A stretch of 19,337 nucleotides of DNA from JBFKMV01 sp041629655. GTDB lineage: Bacteria > Acidobacteriota > Polarisedimenticolia > Polarisedimenticolales > Polarisedimenticolaceae. Made by a program: the position numbers and the translations under genes. This document shows, piece by piece, positions 6,882 to 13,443 of this stretch (position 1 is its first letter; each line of letters opens with the position of its first letter). The DNA lies in contig JBFKMV010000089.1 of NCBI GenBank assembly GCA_041629655.1, positions 1 through 19,337 of the forward strand. Direction: 5' to 3'. The notes under the pieces are model-generated. The model made no database searches, was not told the DNA's origin, and worked only from the letters and a program-made list of their open reading frames with translations.

Positions 6882-7151
6882 ATGAAAACCGTTCAGAACA
6901 AGACGCGCCGGCCGCTGCGCGTGCCGCTGCCGCGAGGCAAGTCGCTGCACCTCGGCCCGGGCAAGACCGGGCAGGTCTCGGCGGAGGCCACCGACCATCC
7001 GGCGTTCAAGAAGCTCGTCGAGGCCGGCGAGCTGGAGGTGCTGGGCGACGGGGCGACGGCCACCGGCCGGGCGGGCGCGACGCCGGGCGGCCAGGAATCG
7101 ACCCACGGCCACCCGCAGACCAAGATCGTGATGCCCAAGGGCAACCGCTAG
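6882..7151 (+). CDS. Small protein of unknown function (89 aa)
   Basis: I do not recognise a named family. The ATG has GGAG 6 nt upstream and a TATACT box further up, and codon third positions are overwhelmingly G or C as in neighbouring genes, so it is very likely real. The N-terminal ~55 residues look folded and basic: NKTRRPLRVPLPRGKSLHLG, then PGKTGQVS and HPAFKKLVEAGELEVLGDG. The second half is Gly/Ala/Thr-rich and ends in a His-containing, probably disordered tail (QESTHGHPQTKIVMPKGNR). There is no signal peptide, membrane segment or cysteine. It stands 17 nt before the second dehydratase gene on the same strand, so the two are probably co-transcribed. A nucleic-acid or scaffold role is possible from the charge, but unsupported. 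Confidence 0.75.
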   Translation: MKTVQNKTRRPLRVPLPRGKSLHLGPGKTGQVSAEATDHPAFKKLVEAGELEVLGDGATATGRAGATPGGQESTHGHPQTKIVMPKGNR

Positions 7152-7168
7152 GCGCGGCCGCGCCGGCC

Positions 7169-8116
7169 ATGCAGCGACCCACGCTCGATGAGGTGCGCGC
7201 CGCCGCCGGGCGGCTGGCCGGGGTCACCGTCCGCACGCCGCTGGTGGCGCTGCACGCGTTCGAGGACGACCCGGGGATCCTGCTCAAGCCCGAGATCCAC
7301 CAGCCGATCGGCTCGTTCAAGCTCCGCGGCGTCTACAACGCCGTGGCGCGGATGGACCCCGCGCGGCGCGAGGCCGGCCTGAGCACCGTCAGCGCGGGCA
7401 ACACCGCGCAGGCGCTGGCCTGGTGCGGCCGGCGCTTCGGCGTCGCGGCGCGCAGCGTGATGCCGGAGACGGCGCCGGCGACCAAGATCGAGGCCGTGCG
7501 GCGCTACGGCGGGACGCCGGTGCTGGTGCCGATCGCCGAGGTGTTCCGCTTCCTCGAGGAGCACCTGTGGGAGCGGGAACCCTACGCGTTCGTCCATCCC
7601 TGGACCGACCGCGACGTGATGACCGGGCACGGCACGATCGGCCTCGAGATCGCCGAGCAGGCGCCGGAGGTCGAGACGGTCTACGTGCCCGTGGGCGGCG
7701 GCGGGCTGATCGGCGGCGTCGCCGCGGCGCTGAAGGCGCTGTGCCCCGCGGCGCGCGTGGTCGCGGTGGAGCCGGCCGGCTGCCCCGCGCTCCACGAGAG
7801 CTTCCGCCAGGACCGCCCCGCCCGAGTCGAGTGCCGCACGATGTGCGACGGCGTGGCCGTGCCCTACATGACCGCCGAGGTGTTCGGCGTGCTGCGCGGG
7901 CTGGTCGACGAGGTCGCGCTGGTCTCCGAGGACGACGTGCGGGCGACGATCCGGCGGCTGGCGCTCGGCAACCGCATCATCGTCGAGGGCTCGGCGGCGC
8001 TGCCCGTGGCGGCGGCGCTGGCGACGCCCGCGGAGCGGCGCGGGCGCAGCGTGTGCGTCGTCACCGGCGGGTCGATCGACACCGCGAAGCTGCTGGAGAT
8101 CCTCGGCGAGGGCTGA
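7169..8116 (+). CDS. Threonine/serine dehydratase-family PLP enzyme (second copy)
   Basis: 315 residues, again a single catalytic domain without ACT domain. The PLP lysine is Lys51 in HQPIGSFKLRG, the substrate loop is SAGNT (75-79, with Thr where most relatives have His), and the phosphate loop is PVGGGG, followed by LIGGVAAALKAL. The C-terminal VVTGGSIDTAKL closes the domain. It is a diverged paralogue of the enzyme at 4823-5785, transcribed in the opposite direction. Expected chemistry is PLP-dependent dehydration or racemisation of serine, threonine or a related hydroxy-amino acid, giving 2-oxo acid plus ammonia if a dehydratase. It is probably translated from the transcript of the 89-aa gene; no strong Shine-Dalgarno is seen. 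Its 3' end converges with ndk, with only 10 nt between. Confidence 0.87.
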   Translation: MQRPTLDEVRAAAGRLAGVTVRTPLVALHAFEDDPGILLKPEIHQPIGSFKLRGVYNAVARMDPARREAGLSTVSAGNTAQALAWCGRRFGVAARSVMPETAPATKIEAVRRYGGTPVLVPIAEVFRFLEEHLWEREPYAFVHPWTDRDVMTGHGTIGLEIAEQAPEVETVYVPVGGGGLIGGVAAALKALCPAARVVAVEPAGCPALHESFRQDRPARVECRTMCDGVAVPYMTAEVFGVLRGLVDEVALVSEDDVRATIRRLALGNRIIVEGSAALPVAAALATPAERRGRSVCVVTGGSIDTAKLLEILGEG

Positions 8117-8126
8117 CGGGCGTCCG

Positions 8127-8549
8127 CTAGCGGCGCTCCAGCAGGTCGACGGCGCCGAAGAAGTACGCGATCTCCGTCGCCGCCGTCTCCGGCGCGTCGG
8201 AGCCGTGCACCGCGTTGCGCTCGATGTCGGTGCCGAACTGCTTGCGGATCGTCCCCTCCGCGGCTTCCTCGGAGTTCGTCGCGCCCATCGTGTCGCGCCA
8301 GTGCTTGATCGCGCCGTCGCGCTCGAGCACCATCAGCACCGCGGGACCCGAGGACATGAACGCGGTCAGGTCCTTGAAGAACGGCCGCTCGCGGTGCACC
8401 GCGTAGAAGCCCTCGGCCTCGGCGCGGGTCATCCGCGCCTGCCGCAGGGCCACGATGCGGAAGCCTTCTTCCTCGATGCGGGCCAGGATCTTGCCCACGA
8501 CCTGCTTGCCCACCGCGTCGGGCTTGATCATCGCGAAGGTACGTTGCAT
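8127..8549 (-). CDS. ndk: Nucleoside-diphosphate kinase
   Basis: 140 residues, the standard size. It begins QRTFAMIKPDAV and carries the catalytic phospho-His (His115) in NAVHGSDAPETA, with the nucleotide-site residues around FFKDLTAFMSSGP. It transfers the gamma-phosphate between NTPs and NDPs in the cytoplasm. The ATG at 8549 is preferred for matching the family N-terminus; an adjacent in-frame GTG (8552) is an alternative. The ribosome site GAGGAG lies in the last codons of sucD, so ndk is the third gene of the sucC-sucD-ndk unit, 6 nt after sucD. The link makes sense because SucCD generates ATP or GTP that Ndk equilibrates. Confidence 0.97.
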   Translation of the reverse strand: MQRTFAMIKPDAVGKQVVGKILARIEEEGFRIVALRQARMTRAEAEGFYAVHRERPFFKDLTAFMSSGPAVLMVLERDGAIKHWRDTMGATNSEEAAEGTIRKQFGTDIERNAVHGSDAPETAATEIAYFFGAVDLLERR

Positions 8550-8555
8550 CACGGG

Positions 8556-9428
8556 TCAGCTCCTCAGGATCTGCTGGATCGCCGCTCCGATTCCGGCCGG
8601 GCTCTCGACCACCGTGATGCCCGCCTCGCGCAGCGCCTTCATCTTGTCCGCCGCGGTGCCCTTGCCGCCGGCGATGATCGCCCCGGCATGACCCATCCGC
8701 CGCCCGGGGGGCGCGGTCTGCCCGGCGATGAACGCGACGACGGGCTTGGTCACGTGCTGCTGGATGTAGAGGGCCGCCTCTTCCTCCGCCGTGCCGCCGA
8801 TCTCGCCGATCATCACGATCGCCTCCGTCGCCGGATCGGCCTCGTAGAGCCCGAGCATGTCGATGAAGCTCGTGCCCACGATCGGGTCGCCGCCGATGCC
8901 GACGCAGGTCGTCTGCCCCAGGTCGAGCCGCGTCAGCTGGTCCACCGCCTCGTAGGTCAGCGTGCCCGAGCGCGAGACCACGCCCACCGGCCCCGGCTTG
9001 TGGATGTGGCCGGGCATGATGCCGATCTTGCACGAGCCGGGCGAGATGATGCCCGGGCAGTTGGGGCCGATCAGCCGCACGCCGCGCCCGTCCAGGAACG
9101 CCATCACGTGCACCATGTCCAGCGCCGGGATGCCCTCGGTGATGCAGACCGTCAGCGGCACGCCGGCCACCGCCGATTCCATGATCGCGTCCGCGGCGAA
9201 CGCCGGCGGGACGAAGATCGCGCTGACGTTGGCGCCGGTCTCCTTGACTGCCTCGGCGACGGTGTTGAAGACCGGGATCTCGTCGACCTCCGCGCCGCCC
9301 TTGCCGGGCGTCACGCCGGCCACCACGCGCGTGCCGTACTCCACGGCCTGCCGGGTGTGGAAGGTGCCCTCGCGGCCGGTGATCCCCTGGACCACCAGAC
9401 GCGTCTTGTCGTCCACCAGCACTGCCAC
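8556..9428 (-). CDS. sucD: Succinyl-CoA synthetase (ADP/GDP-forming), alpha subunit
   Basis: 290 residues, as in other SucD proteins. The N-terminal CoA-binding Rossmann domain shows GITGREG (15-21) and PGKGG, followed by GPNCPGIISPG and the C-terminal domain with the phosphorylated His247 in RRMGHAGAI. With SucC it converts succinyl-CoA, phosphate and NDP to succinate, CoA and NTP in the TCA cycle. The start is GTG 9428, 2 nt after the sucC stop codon; the open frame continues further upstream but only as a shadow of sucC. GGGGAG in the last sucC codons serves as ribosome site. Translational coupling with sucC is likely. Confidence 0.97.
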   Translation of the reverse strand: MAVLVDDKTRLVVQGITGREGTFHTRQAVEYGTRVVAGVTPGKGGAEVDEIPVFNTVAEAVKETGANVSAIFVPPAFAADAIMESAVAGVPLTVCITEGIPALDMVHVMAFLDGRGVRLIGPNCPGIISPGSCKIGIMPGHIHKPGPVGVVSRSGTLTYEAVDQLTRLDLGQTTCVGIGGDPIVGTSFIDMLGLYEADPATEAIVMIGEIGGTAEEEAALYIQQHVTKPVVAFIAGQTAPPGRRMGHAGAIIAGGKGTAADKMKALREAGITVVESPAGIGAAIQQILRS

Positions 9429-9430
9429 GG

Positions 9431-10651
<1,221 letters not shown>

Positions 10652-10694
10652 CGCCCGACCTCCGGGTTAGCGACGGGGATCTCGGAAGGAAAAA

Positions 10695-10740
10695 CGGCCG
10701 CGGATTATAGGACAGCGGGGTGGATGTTTCCACGCGGCCG
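10695..10740 (-). terminator. Long-loop terminator of the PAS-LuxR gene, enclosing the sucC promoter
   Basis: Minus strand: CGGCCGCG (10733-10740) begins 8 nt after the regulator's stop codon and pairs perfectly with CGCGGCCG (10695-10702), which is followed at once by five Ts (the first base after the arm starts the run). The 30-nt loop contains a smaller TGGA-AACA-TCCA hairpin and the sucC promoter. The long loop lowers confidence that it folds well. Confidence 0.45.
10704..10732 (-). promoter_or_regulatory. Promoter of sucC-sucD-ndk
   Basis: Minus strand: TGGAAA (10727-10732, 4 of 6), exactly 17 nt, then perfect TATAAT (10704-10709). The predicted start is near 10697, giving a leader of about 45 nt with GGAGG before the TTG start. 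This is the best sigma-70-type match in the window, fitting a housekeeping TCA-cycle operon. Confidence 0.75.
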
Positions 10741-10748
10741 GGGCTGGC

Positions 10749-11405
10749 TCAGACCCAGCCGTTGCGCAGGCCGAGCGTGACCGCTTCGAGGCGGCTGTGC
10801 ACGCCGAGCTTGGCCAGGATGCGCTGGACGTGGGTCCGCACGGTGACCGGGCTGATCTCGAGCCGGCGCGCGATCTGCCGGGTCGAGGACGCGCGGGCGA
10901 GCAGCGCGAGAATCTCGCTCTCGCGCGGCGTCAGCTCCTCGATCTCCGGACCCGGCGACCCGGAGCCCGCGGCCGGGACGGCGGCACCGTCGAGCGCGAG
11001 CTTGCGCAGCGTCCGCTCCCGTTGCGTGCTCCGCTGGCGCGCGCTGCTGACGTCGCGGAACACGTGGACCAAGAGCGACAGCTCGTGCCAGCGGGACGGC
11101 AGCACGACGGTGGTCACGTTGAGCCAAACCGGACGGCCCTGGCGCGAGCGGACCTCGAGGTCGCGGGTCGGCACCAACCCGCCCGAGGCCGCGGTGCTGA
11201 CGGCGAGGCAGCGCTTGCGGCACACCCCGCAGCCGTCCCCGTCGGTCCCGCCGACGACCTCGTAGCACGGCCGTCCGAGCACCGCGCCGGGGTCGTGGCC
11301 CAGGATCGCCCGGGCCCCCTCGTTCCACAGCACGATCCGCTGCCGGCGGTCCACGACCATCACGCCGTCGGCGGTCCGCGCCAGGAAGTCGAACGCGCGC
11401 TTCAT
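10749..11405 (-). CDS. PAS-domain LuxR-type transcription regulator with a four-cysteine cluster
   Basis: 218 residues. The N-terminal PAS domain (about 5-125) starts DFLARTADGVMVVDRRQRIV and includes the WNEGARAILGHDP helix. It carries Cys47, Cys59, Cys62 and Cys66 (C-x11-C-x2-C-x3-C), a possible redox or metal site. After a Pro/Gly linker, the LuxR/GerE helix-turn-helix (about 155-218) reads LTPRESEILALLARASSTRQ and then SPVTVRTHVQRILAKLGV. There is no receiver domain, so it is not a classical two-component regulator. The start at ATG 11405 is chosen because it opens the PAS domain; the frame is open further upstream but reads as unstructured Arg-rich sequence. It lies 97 nt downstream of rnhB and upstream of sucC. 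The targets are unknown. Confidence 0.85.
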   Translation of the reverse strand: MKRAFDFLARTADGVMVVDRRQRIVLWNEGARAILGHDPGAVLGRPCYEVVGGTDGDGCGVCRKRCLAVSTAASGGLVPTRDLEVRSRQGRPVWLNVTTVVLPSRWHELSLLVHVFRDVSSARQRSTQRERTLRKLALDGAAVPAAGSGSPGPEIEELTPRESEILALLARASSTRQIARRLEISPVTVRTHVQRILAKLGVHSRLEAVTLGLRNGWV

Positions 11406-11502
11406 AACGGTGCGCCCATGATCCCACCTCGCGGCGGGGCGCGGGGCGCCAACGCGCCGGGCAACGGGAGTCAGCGCACCCCTTTTGTCGGGTTTCGCGC
11501 GC

Positions 11503-12183
11503 TCAGTCGAACAGCCGCGGGTGCGGCAAGAGCGTGAACGAGCGGCGGTGGATCGAGCACGGGCCGAGCCGCCGGATCGCGTCGCGGTGCTCCGCGGTCG
11601 GGTAGCCCTTGTGGGCCGCGAACCCGTAGCCGGGGTATTCCGCGTCATACTCGGCCATCATCCGGTCCCGCTCGGTCTTGGCCAGGATCGAGGCGGCGGC
11701 GATGGCGTGGCAGCGGGCATCGCCGCGCACCACCCGGTTCTGCGGGCCCTCGAACCCGGGGACCCGCCGCGCGTCGACCAGCAGGTGCTCCGGCGGCGTG
11801 GACAGCGCCGCGAGGGCCCGGCGCATCGCCTCGACGCCGGCCCAGTAGATGTTCAGCCGGTCGATCTCCGGCGGCTCGACGCGGCCGAGGGCGTACTCGG
11901 CGGCGCGGGCGCGGATCTCGTCGGCCAGCGCCAGACGCTCCTCGGGCGAGAGCGTCTTGGAGTCGTCGACGCCCAGGATCCCCACCCCGGGCGGGAACAC
12001 CACCGCGGCGGCGACCACCGGGCCGGCCAGCGGGCCGACCCCGGCCTCGTCCAGACCGGCCACCCGCGTCAGCCCGCGCTCCCACAGGTCGCGCTCCAGG
12101 CACAGCAGGGCCCTGAGCCGCCGCTTGCGCCGCAGGGTGCGCGCCCTGCGGTCCTTGGTCTTGCCGCCCCGTCTCGCCGCCAC
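11503..12183 (-). CDS. rnhB: Ribonuclease HII
   Basis: 226 residues from GTG 12183. It removes ribonucleotides from DNA and RNA-DNA hybrids. The core begins RVAGLDEAGVGPLAGPVVAA, holding the catalytic Asp-Glu pair; further conserved parts are GVDDSKTLSPEER, AAASILAKTERD and the C-terminal GYPTAEHRDA and HRRSF. The usual Gly-Arg-Gly that senses the RNA-DNA junction is Gly-Val-Gly. A basic N-terminal extension (about 45 residues, ARRGGKTKDRRARTLRRKRR) precedes the core. Upstream in-frame ATGs exist at 12216 and 12240, but a TACAAT box 6 nt before the GTG favours GTG 12183 and a leaderless mRNA; this start is inferred. Confidence 0.92.
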   Translation of the reverse strand: MAARRGGKTKDRRARTLRRKRRLRALLCLERDLWERGLTRVAGLDEAGVGPLAGPVVAAAVVFPPGVGILGVDDSKTLSPEERLALADEIRARAAEYALGRVEPPEIDRLNIYWAGVEAMRRALAALSTPPEHLLVDARRVPGFEGPQNRVVRGDARCHAIAAASILAKTERDRMMAEYDAEYPGYGFAAHKGYPTAEHRDAIRRLGPCSIHRRSFTLLPHPRLFD

Positions 12184-12189
12184 GCCCCG

Positions 12190-12218
12190 ATTGTAGGCCA
12201 AGCCGGCCTGCGTCATAA
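12190..12218 (-). promoter_or_regulatory. Candidate promoter of rnhB
   Basis: Minus strand: TTATGA (12213-12218), 17-nt spacer, TACAAT (12190-12195), 6 nt before the GTG start. Its two boxes lie on the complementary strand of the gpmA promoter boxes. Confidence 0.5.
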
Positions 12219-12219
12219 T
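12191..12219 (+). promoter_or_regulatory. Candidate promoter of gpmA
   Basis: TTGTAG (12191-12196), 17-nt spacer, CATAAT (12214-12219, 5 of 6). The predicted start is near 12226, giving a leader of about 32 nt with GGGGTGGAG just before the ATG. It overlaps the rnhB promoter almost completely. Confidence 0.5.
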
Positions 12220-12257
12220 CGGTGCCCGTCCGGCCGACATCGACGATGGGGTGGAGC

Positions 12258-13007
12258 ATGCACAAGCTGGTCCTGCTGCGTCACGGCGAGAGCACCTGGA
12301 ACAAGGAGAACCGGTTCACCGGCTGGACCGACGTCGACCTGACGCCGCAGGGCGTCGAGGAGGCCAAGCAGTCGGCGCGGCTGCTGCGGGAGGACGGCTA
12401 CACCTTCGACCTGGCCTACACCTCGGTGCTCAAGCGCGCGATCCGCACGCTGTGGATCGTGCTGGACGAGATGGAGCTGATGTGGATCCCGGTCCACCGG
12501 CGCTGGCGGCTCAACGAACGGCACTACGGGGCGCTCCAGGGGCTGAACAAGGCCGAGACCGCGGAGCGGCACGGCGACGAGCAGGTGCTGGTGTGGCGGC
12601 GCAGCTACGCCACGCCGCCTCCGCCGCTCGAGGAGACCGACGAGCGCTTCCCCGGCAAGGACCCGCGCTACGCCGCGCTGAGCCCGGCCGAGCTGCCGCG
12701 CACCGAGGCGCTCAAGCACACCGTCGAGCGCTTCCTGCCGCTGTGGCACGACGAGATCGCTCCCGACGTCCAGGCCGGCAAGCGGGTGCTGATCGCGGCG
12801 CACGGCAACAGCCTGCGCGCGCTGGTCAAGTACCTCGACGACGTGCCCGAGCAGGAGATCGTGGGGCTGAACATCCCCACCGGGATCCCGCTGGTCTACG
12901 AGCTGGACGGCGATCTGAAGCCGATCCGCCACTACTACCTCGGCGACCCCGAGGCCGCCCGCAAGGCGGCCGAGGCGGTGGCGAAACAGGCCAGCCGCAA
13001 GCCCTGA
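12258..13007 (+). CDS. gpmA: 2,3-bisphosphoglycerate-dependent phosphoglycerate mutase
   Basis: 249 residues, matching the dimeric/tetrameric dPGM family (250 in E. coli). It interconverts 3- and 2-phosphoglycerate in glycolysis. The phospho-His is His9 in LLRHGEST; the second catalytic His is in AAHGNSLRAL, and the acid/base Glu is in LNERHYGALQG. It retains the family's GWTDVDLT and the C-terminal NIPTGIPLVYEL, so it is the cofactor-dependent enzyme rather than a generic histidine phosphatase. An in-frame ATG four codons upstream is possible; ATG 12258 matches the family N-terminus better. It diverges from rnhB and is followed by the ferredoxin after 101 nt. Confidence 0.97.
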   Translation: MHKLVLLRHGESTWNKENRFTGWTDVDLTPQGVEEAKQSARLLREDGYTFDLAYTSVLKRAIRTLWIVLDEMELMWIPVHRRWRLNERHYGALQGLNKAETAERHGDEQVLVWRRSYATPPPPLEETDERFPGKDPRYAALSPAELPRTEALKHTVERFLPLWHDEIAPDVQAGKRVLIAAHGNSLRALVKYLDDVPEQEIVGLNIPTGIPLVYELDGDLKPIRHYYLGDPEAARKAAEAVAKQASRKP

Positions 13008-13013
13008 TCCGGC

Positions 13014-13031
13014 CCTTGACCCCGGTCAAGG
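13014..13031. promoter_or_regulatory. FNR/CRP-like dyad upstream of the ferredoxin gene
   Basis: CCTTGACC and GGTCAAGG (8-bp arms, 2-nt centre) contain TTGAC-N4-GTCAA, the arm-and-spacer geometry of FNR/CRP-family operators. The centre (13022.5) is about 41.5 nt upstream of the start predicted from TATCTT at 13052. It could instead be the stem of a gpmA terminator, since it begins 7 nt after that stop codon; there is no T-run. Confidence 0.45.
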
Positions 13032-13051
13032 CGGGCCCGGGTTCCCGGCAC

Positions 13052-13057
13052 TATCTT
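13052..13057 (+). promoter_or_regulatory. Candidate -10 box of the ferredoxin gene
   Basis: TATCTT (4 of 6) with no recognisable -35 at 16-18 nt, as expected for an activator-dependent promoter. The predicted start is near 13064; GGAG sites lie in the leader before the ATG at 13109. Confidence 0.35.
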
Positions 13058-13108
13058 GAACCCGTGCTCCGCGGTGGAGCATCGTGACCCTGGAGTGGAG
13101 ACCGAGCC

Positions 13109-13369
13109 ATGACCTTCGTGATCGCCGAGCCGTGCATCGGGACCAAGGACGCCTCCTGCGTGGACGTCTGCCCGGTCGATTGCATCCACCCGACGAAGGA
13201 CGAGCCGAACTTCGAGACCGAGGAGCTGCTCTACATCGATCCCGAGGAGTGCATCGACTGCGGCGCCTGCGAGCCGGCCTGCCCCGTCGAGGCGATCTTC
13301 GAGGAGGACGCGCTCCCCGAGAAGTGGAACGCCTTCACCGAGCGCAACGCGGCCTACTACAAGAAGTAG
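13109..13369 (+). CDS. fdxA: Seven-iron ferredoxin ([3Fe-4S][4Fe-4S])
   Basis: 86 residues. By comparison with Azotobacter FdI, Cys9, Cys17 and Cys58 should hold the [3Fe-4S] cluster; Cys21, Cys48, Cys51 and Cys54 the [4Fe-4S] cluster; Cys25 would be free. Key stretches are EPCIGTKDASCVDVCPVDC and EECIDCGACEPACPVEAI. The loop between the two halves is about 9 residues longer than in FdI, and the long FdI C-terminal extension is absent. It is a small cytoplasmic electron carrier; its partners are not in the window. GGAG lies 9 nt before the ATG. It has its own likely promoter with an FNR-like dyad, and a nested hairpin follows the gene. Confidence 0.93.
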   Translation: MTFVIAEPCIGTKDASCVDVCPVDCIHPTKDEPNFETEELLYIDPEECIDCGACEPACPVEAIFEEDALPEKWNAFTERNAAYYKK

Positions 13370-13397
13370 CCCGCCTCCCCCACCCCGAGCGCCGTCG

Positions 13398-13432
13398 ATC
13401 CCGCGTCCGCCCCCCGGCGGGCGAAGCGGGAT
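13398..13432 (+). terminator. Nested hairpin after the ferredoxin gene
   Basis: Outer arms ATCCCGC (13398-13404) and GCGGGAT (13426-13432) enclose an inner CCGCC-cccc-GGCGG stem (13407-13420). No T-run follows. The last bases of the outer arm are the first of the TAGACT box of the next gene, so terminator and promoter share DNA. Confidence 0.5.
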
Positions 13433-13437
13433 AGACT
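13432..13437 (+). promoter_or_regulatory. Candidate -10 box of the ketosynthase unit (leaderless type)
   Basis: TAGACT lies 6 nt before the ATG at 13444, placing transcription start at the start codon. No -35 match and no Shine-Dalgarno are present. Confidence 0.4.
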
Positions 13438-13443
13438 GTACGC

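Noticed and set aside
5891..8116. A 741-codon plus-strand open frame
   Set aside because: Only its last 316 codons are the second dehydratase. The rest is antisense to the reductase gene, Ser/Arg/Pro-rich and without any family motif, as expected for shadow frames in GC-rich DNA.
11406..11502. A promoter for the PAS-LuxR gene in its 97-nt upstream gap
   Set aside because: No pair of boxes with 16-18 nt spacing could be found, and the only hairpin (6-bp GGCGCG/CGCGCC) is weak. The gene may depend on rnhB transcription.
13011..13036. A simple intrinsic terminator for gpmA
   Set aside because: The inverted repeat has a tiny loop, no T-run and a position that matches an operator for the ferredoxin promoter. 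It was kept as an alternative rather than the main call.
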